From: Bradyrhizobium sp. AZCC 1719
GTDB lineage: Bacteria; Pseudomonadota; Alphaproteobacteria; Rhizobiales; Xanthobacteraceae
Assembly (NCBI RefSeq): GCF_036924525.1
Contig: NZ_JAZHRU010000001.1
Coordinates: 3,253,001 to 3,317,000, forward strand
Length of the DNA stretch: 64,000 bases
Direction of reading: 5' to 3'
The notes below the pieces were generated by a model, which was not told the DNA's origin, did no database searches, and saw nothing but the letters and a program-made list of their open reading frames with translations. Position 1 is the first letter of the stretch; every line of letters begins with the position of its first letter. The position numbers were made by a program, and so were the translations under genes. Below are positions 17,379 to 25,915 of this stretch, in pieces.

Positions 17379-18398
17379 CTAGCGAGACGCGTTGCCGCGC
17401 ACCCCATCCCACCACGCGCACGTCCCCGACATCAGCTTGTAATTACCCTCCATCACCTGCACCGGCGCGCGCAGGCCGGAGGCCGCGGCGCGCAGGCGCA
17501 TCTCGCGCGCGACCTCGCGGTCTTCCGGCGGCAGCCAGACGCGTTCGTGGCCCCACAGGCTCGGGCCGTCATGCATCTCGACCGGCTGCCATGTTGCGGG
17601 ATCGATTTCGCGGCCGCCCCAGCCGCATTCGATCATGAACGCGGACGGCGTCTTGGCGTAGAACGAGGTCATGAAATCGTTGGTGTGGCGGCCGAGCGTG
17701 ACGCTGACGCGGCCTTCCTCCGTCTGCGCGATGTCGTAGCACTGGCCGACGTCGTCGAGCGAGAACAATTCAACCATCAGATGGTGCATGCCGTTCCTGC
17801 CGGTCTCGATCAACGCCAGGCTGTGATGCCGCGCGTTGACGTGGAAGAAGTAGGCGCGGAACGGTTTTGAGATGTAGTCGGAGAGGCCGAAGCCGAGCAG
17901 GTCGACGTAGAACGCCATGACAGGCTCGATATTCTCCACCGTCAGCACGGCGTGCCCGAGCCCAAGCGGGCCGGTGCGGAAGCCGGAGATCGACCGCCCC
18001 GGCACGAACGGCGTGTCGTCGATCTCGGCGCCGTAGAACGCCTCCAGCCGGTTGCCGGCGGGGTCATGGAACGAGATCAGGCTGCGCACGCGGCGCGCAT
18101 CGGCCAGCGTCTGCGGTTCAGCCACGACATGCACGCCGGCTGCTTCCAGCCGCCCCGCCAACCCATCAAGCGCCGCGCTATCGGCGACCTCCCAGCCGAA
18201 GAAGCGCGTGCCTTCGCCCATCGCGCGGTCGATGACGATGCGCTGCTTGCGGTCGTCCATCCGGAAGGCCAGCAGCGAGTTGCCGCGCTCGACCGCCTGC
18301 AGGCCGACGAGGCCGGTCCCGAACTGCCGCCAGTCATCGAGGTTATCAGATCCGAAGCCGGCATATCCCAGACCCAGCAGTGCCATCCTTGCCTCCAT
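17379..18398 (-). CDS. BphC-like extradiol ring-cleavage dioxygenase (VOC superfamily)
   Basis: About 339 residues; alternative ATGs lie at 18407 and 18386. Two VOC modules are visible. The Fe(II) ligands expected for 2,3-dihydroxybiphenyl 1,2-dioxygenase are present in the second: His in GLGHAVLTVENIEP, His in GMHHLMVEL and Glu in AFMIECGWGGREID. NARHHSLALIE is the conserved active-site His-containing strand. The enzyme should cleave a catechol-type ring next to its hydroxyls using O2. No other meta-cleavage gene adjoins it, so the physiological substrate is unknown. Its start lies about 115 bases from the trp promoter, divergently. Confidence 0.9.
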   Translation of the reverse strand: MEARMALLGLGYAGFGSDNLDDWRQFGTGLVGLQAVERGNSLLAFRMDDRKQRIVIDRAMGEGTRFFGWEVADSAALDGLAGRLEAAGVHVVAEPQTLADARRVRSLISFHDPAGNRLEAFYGAEIDDTPFVPGRSISGFRTGPLGLGHAVLTVENIEPVMAFYVDLLGFGLSDYISKPFRAYFFHVNARHHSLALIETGRNGMHHLMVELFSLDDVGQCYDIAQTEEGRVSVTLGRHTNDFMTSFYAKTPSAFMIECGWGGREIDPATWQPVEMHDGPSLWGHERVWLPPEDREVAREMRLRAAASGLRAPVQVMEGNYKLMSGTCAWWDGVRGNASR

Positions 18399-18513
18399 GG
18401 TTTGCAATCTTTGCGCGTTGAAAGCGCCGCTGCTTGCTCAAATCCTACGCAGGTTTGGCGCCGCCCGACACCCCAAGTTGGGCTTGGGGCGGGCGTCCCG
18501 GCGATCCCCTCCC

Positions 18514-18542
18514 TTGACATCGCCTCCGCCGGATGGTGATTA
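18514..18542 (+). promoter_or_regulatory. trp promoter
   Basis: A perfect -35 TTGACA (18514-18519), a 17-base spacer and a -10-like TGATTA (18537-18542). The predicted transcript start is about 18550, the A of the trpL ATG, so the leader mRNA would be leaderless, as reported for the rhizobial trpL. Confidence 0.7.
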
Positions 18543-18549
18543 GGTTCCC

Positions 18550-18597
18550 ATGGGCACCGTTGTTACCCCCTCCCGTCTCTGGTGGCGCACCTCCTAA
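18550..18597 (+). CDS. trpL: trp operon leader peptide
   Basis: 15 codons encoding MGTVVTPSRLWWRTS with tandem tryptophan codons at 11 and 12. It lies 113 bases before trpE(G) and is followed by overlapping hairpins, which is a ribosome-mediated attenuation leader. Rhizobial leaders have the same form (Sinorhizobium meliloti trpL has three Trp codons). No Shine-Dalgarno precedes it and the promoter spacing suggests a leaderless start. Stalling at the Trp codons should decide between antiterminator and terminator folds. Confidence 0.85.
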   Translation: MGTVVTPSRLWWRTS

Positions 18598-18672
18598 GAG
18601 GTGGCCGGTGCGATTTCATTTTTTCAATCGTCGAAGGTCGCCATCGCAGTGCGACGGTCCTTCGTTTGTCCT
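18580..18672 (+). ncRNA. trp attenuator (rnTrpL-type leader RNA)
   Basis: Hairpin 1 pairs CGCACC (in trpL) with GGTGCG; an inner pairing ACCTC with GAGGT is also possible. TGCGAT (18609-18614) can instead pair with ATCGCA (18643-18648) as an antiterminator. The terminator hairpin is CGAAGGTCGC (18632-18641) with GCGAC and CCTTCG (18651-18664), followed by a modest TTTGT. The leader is about 115-120 nt. In S. meliloti the released attenuator acts as a trans-acting sRNA; whether this one does is inference. Confidence 0.7.
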
Positions 18673-18710
18673 GTGTGGCGCTCCCTCCCGAAGTTTCGTA
18701 AGAGGATCAC

Positions 18711-20870
18711 ATGAACAGGACAGCCTTCTCCCTGCCGGAGCACAGCGAATACCGGACCGCGGGCGGTCTCGTGATTTCGCGCGTCGTCGAGCAGTTCACC
18801 GGCAACGCCAAGCGCCTTGACGACCTGATCGAGCTGCTCGATCGCCGCCGTGGCGTGGTGCTGTCCTCCGGCACCACGGTGCCGGGGCGTTATGAAAGTT
18901 TTGACCTCGGCTTTGCCGATCCGCCGCTGGTGCTGGAAACGGCCGGCTCGAATTTCTCTCTGAGCGCGTTGAACGCACGCGGCGAGGTGCTGATCGCATT
19001 CCTCGGCGATGTGCTGCGCGAGCCCTGCGTCGTCATTTCGGAGCGGAGCTCCACGCGGATGGCCGGCCACATCATCCGCGGCGCCGCGCCGGTCGAGGAG
19101 GACCAGCGCACCCGCCGTGCCAGCGTGATGTCGCTGGTGCGCGATCTCGTCGCCGCCTTCACCGCAAACGACGATCCGCTGCTCGGCCTGTTCGGCGCCT
19201 TCGCCTACGACCTCGTGTTCCAGATCGAGGACCTCGTGCAGAAGCGGGCGCGGGAGGCTGACCAGCGCGATATCGTGCTCTACGTGCCGGATCGCCTTTT
19301 GGCCTACGACCGTGCCACCGGCCGTGGCGTGGTGCTGAGCTACGATTTCTCCTGGAAGGGGAAGTCCACCCAGGGCCTGCCGCGCGACACCGCCGAGAGC
19401 GTTTACGCCAAAACGCCGCGGCAGGGATTTGCCGATCACGCGCCCGGCGAATATCAGGCAACGGTGGAGGTCGCGCGTGCGGCGTTCGCGCGCGGCGATC
19501 TGTTCGAGGCGGTGCCCGGGCAATTGTTCGCCGAGCCGTGCGAGCGTTCGCCGGCCGAAGTGTTCCAGCGGCTGTGCCGCATCAACCCGTCGCCCTATGG
19601 TGCGCTGATGAATCTCGGGGACGGCGAATTTTTGGTGTCGGCCTCGCCGGAAATGTTCGTGCGCTCCGATGGCCGCCGGGTCGAGACCTGTCCGATTTCG
19701 GGCACGATTGCGCGCGGCGTCGATGCGATCGGCGATGCCGAGCAAATCAGGCAATTGCTGAACTCGGAGAAGGACGAGTTCGAGCTCAACATGTGCACCG
19801 ACGTCGACCGCAACGACAAGGCGCGCGTCTGCATCCCCGGCACCATCAAGGTGCTGGCGCGGCGGCAGATCGAAACCTATTCGAAGCTGTTCCACACGGT
19901 CGATCACGTCGAAGGCATGCTGCGCCCTGGCTTCGATGCGCTCGATGCCTTCCTGACCCACGCCTGGGCAGTCACCGTGACCGGTGCGCCGAAATTGTGG
20001 GCCATGCAGTTCGTCGAGGACAATGAGCGTTCGTCGCGGCGCTGGTATGCCGGCGCCATCGGTGCCGTGAATTTCGACGGCAGCATCAACACCGGGCTCA
20101 CCATCCGGACCATCCGCATGAAGGACGGGCTGGCCGAAGTGCGCGTCGGCGCCACCTGCCTGTTCGATTCCGATCCGGCCGCCGAGGACCGCGAGTGCCA
20201 GGTGAAGGCAGCTGCGCTGTTCCAGGCGCTGCGGGGCGATGCGCCGAAGCCGCTGTCGACCTTTGCACCCGACGCGACCGGTTCGGGCCGCAAGGTGCTC
20301 TTGATCGACCACGACGACAGTTTTGTTCATATGCTGGCGGATTATTTCCGGCAGGTCGGCGCAAGCGTAACCGTGGTCCGGCACGTGCATGCACAGGAGA
20401 TGCTGAAGCGGAAGGGCTGGGATCTCCTGGTATTGTCGCCGGGCCCGGGTCGCCCGGAGGATTTTGGAATCTCGAAGACCATTGGAACGGCGCTCGACCG
20501 AAAACTGCCGATCTTCGGTGTCTGCCTCGGCGTGCAGGCGATCGGCGAATATTTTGGCGGCCAGCTCGGTCAGCTCACCCAGCCGGCGCATGGACGGCCG
20601 TCGCGGATCCAGGTGCGGGGCGGACGGCTGATGCAGAACCTGCCGAATGAGATCGTGATCGGCCGCTATCATTCGCTCTATGTCGAGCGCGACAGCGTGC
20701 CCGATGTTCTCGAAGTCACCGCGACCACCGAGGACGGCGTCGCGATGGCGATCGAACACAAGACCTTGCCGGTCGGCGGCGTGCAGTTTCACCCGGAATC
20801 GCTGATGTCGCTCGGTGGCGAGGTGGGACTGCGCATCGTCGAGAATGCGTTTCGGCTGAATGTGGGATGA
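18711..20870 (+). CDS. trpE(G): Anthranilate synthase, fused TrpE-TrpG
   Basis: 719 residues. Residues 1 to about 505 are the chorismate-binding component I: FSISPE-like FLVSASPEMFVR, CPISGTIARG, DEFELNMCTDVDRNDKARV and the metal-binding AGAIGAVNFDG. Residues from about 525 are the glutamine amidotransferase: LLIDHDDSFVHMLADYFRQ, LVLSPGPGRP, the nucleophile in FGVCLGVQAIGEYF and the final HPESLMSLGG. It makes anthranilate from chorismate and glutamine for tryptophan. The fusion is typical of rhizobia. AGAGGA precedes the ATG. Control by the trpL attenuator is evident. Confidence 0.97.
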   Translation: MNRTAFSLPEHSEYRTAGGLVISRVVEQFTGNAKRLDDLIELLDRRRGVVLSSGTTVPGRYESFDLGFADPPLVLETAGSNFSLSALNARGEVLIAFLGDVLREPCVVISERSSTRMAGHIIRGAAPVEEDQRTRRASVMSLVRDLVAAFTANDDPLLGLFGAFAYDLVFQIEDLVQKRAREADQRDIVLYVPDRLLAYDRATGRGVVLSYDFSWKGKSTQGLPRDTAESVYAKTPRQGFADHAPGEYQATVEVARAAFARGDLFEAVPGQLFAEPCERSPAEVFQRLCRINPSPYGALMNLGDGEFLVSASPEMFVRSDGRRVETCPISGTIARGVDAIGDAEQIRQLLNSEKDEFELNMCTDVDRNDKARVCIPGTIKVLARRQIETYSKLFHTVDHVEGMLRPGFDALDAFLTHAWAVTVTGAPKLWAMQFVEDNERSSRRWYAGAIGAVNFDGSINTGLTIRTIRMKDGLAEVRVGATCLFDSDPAAEDRECQVKAAALFQALRGDAPKPLSTFAPDATGSGRKVLLIDHDDSFVHMLADYFRQVGASVTVVRHVHAQEMLKRKGWDLLVLSPGPGRPEDFGISKTIGTALDRKLPIFGVCLGVQAIGEYFGGQLGQLTQPAHGRPSRIQVRGGRLMQNLPNEIVIGRYHSLYVERDSVPDVLEVTATTEDGVAMAIEHKTLPVGGVQFHPESLMSLGGEVGLRIVENAFRLNVG

Positions 20871-20892
20871 ATTGAATGGAATACTTTATGCG

Positions 20893-20997
20893 CGTCATTC
20901 CGGGATGGTGCGCTAGCACCAGACCCGGAATCTCGAGATTCTCAGGTGCGCAATTGCGCACCATAGTTCGATGCAGCGCATCGGCCCGGAATGAATT
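20893..20997. repeat. Family A palindromic repeat, copy 2
   Basis: Begins CGTCATTCCGGGATGGTG and ends ATCGGCCCGGAATGA. It shares a nearly identical first half with copy 1 (14992-15097), including the core CCGGAATCTCGAGATTC and the ATAGTTCGATGC segment. It lies between trpE(G) and apt. Confidence 0.85.
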
Positions 20998-21012
20998 TGG
21001 AAAGAGATACCA

Positions 21013-21552
21013 ATGACATTCGATCACGACATCAAGGCCACCGTCCGCACCATTCCGGACTACCCGAAAAAGGGCATCCTGTTTCGCGACATCACGACGC
21101 TGCTGGCGGATGCGCGCGCCTTCCGGCGTGCCGTCGATGAGCTGGTGCAGCCCTGGGCGGGATTGAAGATCGACAAGGTCGCCGGCATCGAGGCGAGGGG
21201 CTTCATCCTCGGTGGCGCGGTGGCGCATCAGGTATCCGCGGGCTTCGTGCCGATCCGGAAAAAAGGCAAGCTGCCGCACACCACCGTGCGGATCGCCTAT
21301 TCGCTGGAATACGGCCTCGATGAGATGGAAATGCATGCCGACGCGGTCCATCCCGGCGAGCGCGTCATCCTGGTCGATGATCTCATCGCCACCGGCGGCA
21401 CCGCGGAAGGCGCGGTGAAATTGCTGCGCCAGATCGGCGCCAATGTGGTCGCGGCCTGCTTCATCATCGATCTGCCCGATCTCGGCGGCGCCGCCAAGCT
21501 GCGCGCGATGGAAGTGCCGGTGCGTACGCTGATGGCGTTCGAGGGGCATTAG
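21013..21552 (+). CDS. apt: Adenine phosphoribosyltransferase
   Basis: 179 residues. The PRPP-binding motif is [20 protein letters not shown], and the N-terminal block is [20 protein letters not shown], both diagnostic for Apt. [15 protein letters not shown] forms the catalytic-core loop. It salvages adenine to AMP using PRPP, in the cytoplasm. The gene is monocistronic, with a repeat on either side (20893-20997 and 21579-21703). A GGAAAGAG ribosome-binding site lies before the ATG. Confidence 0.97.
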   Translation: MTFDHDIKATVRTIPDYPKKGILFRDITTLLADARAFRRAVDELVQPWAGLKIDKVAGIEARGFILGGAVAHQVSAGFVPIRKKGKLPHTTVRIAYSLEYGLDEMEMHADAVHPGERVILVDDLIATGGTAEGAVKLLRQIGANVVAACFIIDLPDLGGAAKLRAMEVPVRTLMAFEGH

Positions 21553-21578
21553 GTTTTTCGGCGCGAAACTCTCCAGGC

Positions 21579-21703
21579 GTCGTCGTCCCTGCGGAACGCA
21601 GGGACCCATAACCACCGGCGCCAATTGGAGCAGAAGGTCACGACCATCTCCCGCCATTGATAGGCCGCGGCGTATGGGTCGCTGCGTTCGCAGGGACGAC
21701 GAC
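21579..21703. repeat. Palindromic repeat, GTCGTCGTCCCTGCG family
   Basis: Left end GTCGTCGTCCCTGCGGAACGC and GGGACCCATA; right end TATGGGTC and GCGTTCGCAGGGACGACGAC. The arms are inverted copies around a unique centre of about 60 bases. It fills the gap between apt and the GIY-YIG gene. Confidence 0.8.
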
Positions 21704-21725
21704 TGCTTATTGTGTCGGTGCGGGT

Positions 21726-22058
21726 TCACACCGCCTCTGCATTGAACCGCGACCGCCAATGCAGCGCGCGCTCCTTCAAAAGCGCGTCGCGGATGTAAGG
21801 CACTTCTTCCTCTTCCAGCCGCTCGCATTCCTCGAGCGTCAGGCTGTCGGGGCCGTGCGCACTCCACGCCGCCTGCAGGCTGTGGCAGGGGTGGCTGCCC
21901 TGGCGCAGTGTGAACCAGATGCGGTTCTGGATTTTTTCGAGATTGGGTGTCTGGCCGACCCATATCTCGGAGGTCGCCTTGCAGCGGATGACGAAGACTC
22001 CCGCGATGGTCTTTCGTTCCTTGTAGGCGGCGATGGCTGCCTTTCTGGCTGATGTCAC
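21726..22058 (-). CDS. GIY-YIG nuclease family protein
   Basis: 110 residues. GVFVIRCKATSEIWVGQTPN is the GIY-YIG core (here GVF and WVG), followed by KIQNRIWFTLRQGSHPCHSL and a C-terminal glutamate-rich helix SLTLEECERLEEEEVPY. The catalytic arginine would be in NRIWF and the metal-binding glutamate in the C-terminal half. Small GIY-YIG proteins of this kind are common in Rhizobiales and have no assigned function. It is a single gene, close to the repeat downstream of apt. Confidence 0.8.
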   Translation of the reverse strand: MTSARKAAIAAYKERKTIAGVFVIRCKATSEIWVGQTPNLEKIQNRIWFTLRQGSHPCHSLQAAWSAHGPDSLTLEECERLEEEEVPYIRDALLKERALHWRSRFNAEAV

Positions 22059-22157
22059 GGGGTGCCTCGCGGGAAATGGCTGGGGTCGGAGGAGGCACTA
22101 ACAGACCGGCCGCTCAGCGTCAATATTACCCGGGTAATATTTGCCGTCGCAGAGGCT

Positions 22158-22829
22158 TCACAGCCGCTGCGGCAGCAGGCTGAACTCGAGCTCGCGAAAA
22201 CTGGTGTAGTTCCTGCGGATCCACTGATGCAGCTCGGTCGAGGTGTCCCGCTCGTTGCGCAGGTAGTTGGTGAAGGAAAAGGTCAGCCGGTCGATATAGG
22301 TTTTCAGGAACGAGGGCAGCGCCGATATGCGCAGCACCCGCCCCAGGTCCATCGCCTCGGGCAGTTCGCCACGCACCACATACTCGTTGTCGACCGTAAT
22401 CAGCGCTTTCAGCGGGATCTGCTCCCGTAACGTCGAATAAGCGCGCGCGGAGACGCGGTCGGTATCGGCCACGAACAGGATGATCGGCGCCACGCCACGC
22501 CGTGCGGCCTCCTTCAGGAAACCGATCTCGTTGATCATCTTGAAGAACTCGTCGAACGCATGAAAGCCGAGGTCGATCACCTTGGCGACGCCGTCGTCGA
22601 CGATCAGGCGATCCATGAGCTGCATCTTGCCATAGGTGTCCATCACGTCGGCCGTCTCGGTGATGCGCGGCAGATATTCGAGCAGCGATGGTTCCTTCAG
22701 GTTGATGTCGAAGGAAGATACCGCCCCATCCTTCAGCAGCAGGAACTCGCTCAACAGGCGCGCAAGCAGCGTCTTGCCGACCAGCGGCCGGGGCGAGCAG
22801 ATGATGTAGACAGGCGTGGAGCTCATCAC
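22158..22829 (-). CDS. P-loop ATPase-like protein of the ParA/MinD type, divergent
   Basis: 223 residues, function not known. The N-terminus YIICSPRPLVGKTLLARLLS has the GKT of a P-loop but not the KGGxGKT of true ParA. Later SSFDINLKEPSLLEYLP sits at the Walker A-prime/switch position, VIDLGFHAFDEFFKM at Walker B, and PIILFVADTDRVSARAY where ParA proteins carry the base-specificity strand. It follows a second P-loop gene (22886-23635) by 56 bases on the same strand. A proline-rich tandem of this kind may form a heterodimer; this is inference. Confidence 0.65.
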   Translation of the reverse strand: MMSSTPVYIICSPRPLVGKTLLARLLSEFLLLKDGAVSSFDINLKEPSLLEYLPRITETADVMDTYGKMQLMDRLIVDDGVAKVIDLGFHAFDEFFKMINEIGFLKEAARRGVAPIILFVADTDRVSARAYSTLREQIPLKALITVDNEYVVRGELPEAMDLGRVLRISALPSFLKTYIDRLTFSFTNYLRNERDTSTELHQWIRRNYTSFRELEFSLLPQRL

Positions 22830-22885
22830 CCGCTATATCAAAGGAATTTTCCGCCTAATCCAGCCCCGTCGCGGCGGCTATCCGA

Positions 22886-23635
22886 CTATTTTTCGCCGCT
22901 GCGCACGCCAGGCTTGGCGCCGACGAGATCGGTCAGCTTGATGCGGTCGAACTCGCTCCAGACGTTGGCGAGCCAGTGCCGGACATAGCCGCGCAGCACG
23001 AACGAATAGTTCGCGGCCTCGTCGTCCTTGCCCTTGTTGGCGACGAATTTGAGGAACGGCACCGAGGAAACCTCGACCTGCTCATAGGCCATCTCATTGA
23101 GCTTGGGGATGACGAGGTCGGTGGCGTCCTTGATGCGGTGAAAGTAGGAGTTGTAGGTCGACTGATCCCACTGGAAGAACTGGGTATCGTTGATGAAGTT
23201 CTTCACCAGGAAATATTTGGCGCCGTGCATGAAGTTCGCGGTCTCGGCGATTTCGTCCAGCGAAGCGATCGACGGGCCCAGGATGTGGAACACGGCAAAG
23301 GTGATCTGCCCGGCCTTTGCGGCATCGAGAAAGCCGATATCGCGGAGCGAAGCCAGCGCCGGCGACAGCAGTCCGGCGCGGACGTCGATCACGGTCACCG
23401 ACGGCCCGGCGCTCAGCGTATCGAAGATCTTCATCTGATCCGATGTCGTCGTCATGTCGACGATCTCGGTGATGTCGGGGTGGAAGCGCTTCAGGGTGCC
23501 GCGCGGCGATTCGGTGTCGAACGCCCGGGTCGGCACGTTGTTGGCGCTGAAATAATCCAGGAGCGTCCGCGACACGGTCGTCTTGCCGACCCCGCCCTTG
23601 TCCGCGCCCACCACAATCACGACTGGCTTTGCCAT
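22886..23635 (-). CDS. ParA/MinD-like ATPase
   Basis: 249 residues from MAKPVVIVVGADKGGVGKTT, a deviant Walker A with the signature lysine (KGGVGKTT) near residue 15. VTVIDVRAGL provides Walker B, and RAFDTESPRGTLKRF lies at switch I. An upstream in-frame start at 23710 adds 25 unlikely residues; I chose 23635 because AAGGGAA lies before it. No ParB or MinC/E gene adjoins, so it is probably not a chromosome partitioning protein but a cargo-positioning or regulatory ATPase. It pairs with the divergent P-loop gene downstream. Confidence 0.8.
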   Translation of the reverse strand: MAKPVVIVVGADKGGVGKTTVSRTLLDYFSANNVPTRAFDTESPRGTLKRFHPDITEIVDMTTTSDQMKIFDTLSAGPSVTVIDVRAGLLSPALASLRDIGFLDAAKAGQITFAVFHILGPSIASLDEIAETANFMHGAKYFLVKNFINDTQFFQWDQSTYNSYFHRIKDATDLVIPKLNEMAYEQVEVSSVPFLKFVANKGKDDEAANYSFVLRGYVRHWLANVWSEFDRIKLTDLVGAKPGVRSGEK

Positions 23636-23801
23636 GGAATTCCCTTGAACAGCAGTTCCGACCGCGGGAGCGGCCGGCATGCCCCATTCCCCTGCTTTGG
23701 GCGCGAACATGGCAGAAACAAGGGATAATTCAATTCATTAGACGGCTGTCGCCATTATTCGCACGGAATTCGTTAATCGGAGCGTCGGGCAGGGCGGCTG
23801 T

Positions 23802-24992
23802 TTAGCGATGCGGGCCCCAGGGGCCTTCCGAGGGGCCGGGAGGAGTGCCCGGAACGCCGGCGGGCTCGTTGGCGTCGCCCCACGGGCCGCGGGGAACCGG
23901 CGGTTGGAGTTGCTCCGTGGCCGATTCCTCCGACTCACCGGGTTCATCCGCTGCATCCGACGGGAGGGCGAGCGGGCCAGGATCGCGGCCGCCGGCAAAC
24001 TGCACCAGCGCCTTGACGCGCCTGTCGACTGACGGATGGGTAGCGAACAGGTCGGCAAACCCTTCGCGCGGATTGTCGACGCAGAGCTCCATCACCGCAG
24101 ACGTCGCGCCGGGCAGCTCGCCGCGATTTTCGATCTTGCGCAGCGCCGTGATCATGGCGTCGGGGTTTTTGGTCAGTTCGACCGAGCCGGCGTCGGCCAA
24201 CAGTTCGCGCGACCGCGACAGCGCCAGCTTGACGACTTGCGACAACAGCCAGGCCAGCAGGATCAGCACGACCGCGATAATGATCGCCATGACGGCGCCG
24301 CCGCCGCCCTTGCCGCGGTCGGACGACGATGAAGAGGACGAAGAGGAAGATGACGAGGACGACCAGTCGCTGCCGGTGGAGTTCCACGACAGGTTGGTAA
24401 ACGTTCGAAAGAACAGTTCGCCGAAAAAGCCCACCACGCCGGCGATGATCATGGCGATCACCATCAACTGCACGTCGCCATTGCGGATATGTGTGAGCTC
24501 GTGGCCGAGCACGGCCTCGATCTCCTGGTCGTTGAGCGCCTGCAGAAGGCCCGACGTCACCGTGATGGAATATTGCCGCTGGTTGAGCCCGGTGGCGAAG
24601 GCGTTCAGTGCCGGGCTGTCCATCACCTTCAGCTTCGGCATCGTGATGCCGCGCGAGATGCAGAGGTTTTCCAGGAGATTATAGAGCCGCGGCTGCTGCT
24701 GCCGCGTCACGCTCTCGCCGCCGGTCACGGCGTCGATCATGTTCTGGTGGAAGAAATAGGCGATCACGATCCACAGCGCGGCGATGATTGTCGCATAGGG
24801 GAAGGCTGCGATCAGGTCGCGCAAGGCGCGCGTCAGATAATAGTTGAGTGAAGCACCGCTATTGAGCACCACTTCCGCAACCAGCGCGCCGGCAAAGACC
24901 AGCACGTAGATAAGCAGAAACAGCCCGGCGAGCAGCAGCATCGAACGCAACTTGTTCGATGCGATATGCGTGTAGAGACCGTACGCGGCCAT
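23802..24992 (-). CDS. htpX: HtpX/M48 family zinc metalloprotease
   Basis: 396 residues. Two N-terminal transmembrane helices (about 18-40 and 62-82) precede the catalytic HELTH motif at 164-168; SRSRELLADAGSVEL further on provides the third zinc ligand (Glu). Two more helices flank the region 175-255. A run of 13 serines (211-223) followed by DRGKGGGG lies between them, and the C-terminal 60 residues are proline- and glycine-rich, both unusual for HtpX. The lemA gene lies 140 bases upstream on the same strand, a common pairing. The likely role is degradation of misfolded membrane proteins. Confidence 0.9.
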   Translation of the reverse strand: MAAYGLYTHIASNKLRSMLLLAGLFLLIYVLVFAGALVAEVVLNSGASLNYYLTRALRDLIAAFPYATIIAALWIVIAYFFHQNMIDAVTGGESVTRQQQPRLYNLLENLCISRGITMPKLKVMDSPALNAFATGLNQRQYSITVTSGLLQALNDQEIEAVLGHELTHIRNGDVQLMVIAMIIAGVVGFFGELFFRTFTNLSWNSTGSDWSSSSSSSSSSSSSSDRGKGGGGAVMAIIIAVVLILLAWLLSQVVKLALSRSRELLADAGSVELTKNPDAMITALRKIENRGELPGATSAVMELCVDNPREGFADLFATHPSVDRRVKALVQFAGGRDPGPLALPSDAADEPGESEESATEQLQPPVPRGPWGDANEPAGVPGTPPGPSEGPWGPHR

Positions 24993-25012
24993 GATAGGCT
25001 TTCACTAACCAC

Positions 25013-25112
25013 GGTCATTCCGGGGCGTCGCAAGGCGACGAACCCGGAATCTCGAGATTCCTTGGGGAGAGGAGATTCCGGGTTCGTCGCTTCGCGACGC
25101 CCCGGAATGACG
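25013..25112. repeat. Family A palindromic repeat, copy 3
   Basis: GGTCATTCCGGGGCGTCGC at the left and GCGACGCCCCGGAATGAC at the right, with the GGAATCTCGAGATTCC core. It separates htpX from lemA. Confidence 0.85.
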
Positions 25113-25134
25113 GAGAGGGCGAGGCGACATTCGA

Positions 25135-25695
25135 TCAGAACTTCACGGTCGGCGCGACCTCGACTTCGGTGCGGCTGGCGCCGAGATCGAAGAATTCCTT
25201 GCGGGTGAAGCCGAACATGCCGGCAAACAGCGCTGCCGGAAGCTGCTGGATGCCGGTGTTGTATTCCTGGACCGCGTTGTTGAAGAAGCGGCGGCTGGCC
25301 GCGATCTTGTTTTCGAGGTCGGACAGTTCGCTGGCGAGTTGCTGGAAGTTGGCGTTGGCCTTGAGGTCCGGATAGGCCTCCGACAGCGCGATCAGGCGGC
25401 CGAGCGCGCCGGAGAGCTGGTTCTCGGCAGCGGATACCTGCGCCGGTCCTTGCGCCGACATCGCGGAATTGCGCGCCTTGATGACATCGTCGAGCGTGCC
25501 GCGCTCGTGGCTGGCATAGCCCTTCACGGTTTCGACCAGGTTCGGCACCAGATCGTGGCGCTGCTTGAGCTGGACGTCGATATCGGCAAAGGCCTGGCCG
25601 ACCCGCTGGCTGAGCGCGACGAGGCGGTTATACGCGGCAAACGCAAACAGCACGATGATGACGATGACGCCGAGAACGATCCAGCCGGTCGACAT
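25135..25695 (-). CDS. LemA family protein
   Basis: 186 residues. One N-terminal transmembrane helix (WIVLGVIVIIVLFAFAAYN) is followed by a helical domain with the LemA signature: LVALSQRVGQAFADIDVQLKQR, then PNLVETVKGYASHE and RRFFNNAVQEYNTGI with a final FFDLGASRTEVEVAPTVKF. The ATG at 25695 is preceded by AGGAG at nine bases; a TTG at 25704 is the alternative. LemA proteins are often encoded next to M48 proteases, as here, and are thought to assist them at the membrane. Confidence 0.93.
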   Translation of the reverse strand: MSTGWIVLGVIVIIVLFAFAAYNRLVALSQRVGQAFADIDVQLKQRHDLVPNLVETVKGYASHERGTLDDVIKARNSAMSAQGPAQVSAAENQLSGALGRLIALSEAYPDLKANANFQQLASELSDLENKIAASRRFFNNAVQEYNTGIQQLPAALFAGMFGFTRKEFFDLGASRTEVEVAPTVKF

Positions 25696-25830
25696 GAGGG
25701 ACAACTCCTGAAGGGGAACGAAGGACAGCGAAACTAGACGAAAACCGGGGCGTGCGGCAGCCCGCCCGGAAGGTGGGGCATGGCGTTAGTCGGAAGTGGG
25801 ACGGAATAAGTTCACGAGACTGACACTCGC

Positions 25831-25913
25831 CGTCATTCCGGGGCGATGCGGAGCATCGAACCCGGAATCTCGAGATTCCGGGTCTGGTGCTGGCGCACCA
25901 TCCCGGAATGACG
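25831..25913. repeat. Family A palindromic repeat, copy 4
   Basis: CGTCATTCCGGGGCGATG at the left and CATCCCGGAATGACG at the right, with the CCCGGAATCTCGAGATTCC core. It lies between lemA and the Rsm22-like gene and ends three bases before the latter's stop codon region. Confidence 0.85.
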
Positions 25914-25915
25914 GA

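Noticed and set aside
18624..20792. A 722-codon open frame opposite trpE(G)
   Set aside because: Antisense shadow of a clear anthranilate synthase; no family motif and no promoter or RBS.
24305..24365. Polyserine stretch of HtpX as a frameshift artefact
   Set aside because: The frame continues into the proper M48 third-ligand region and another helix, so the run is genuinely coding.
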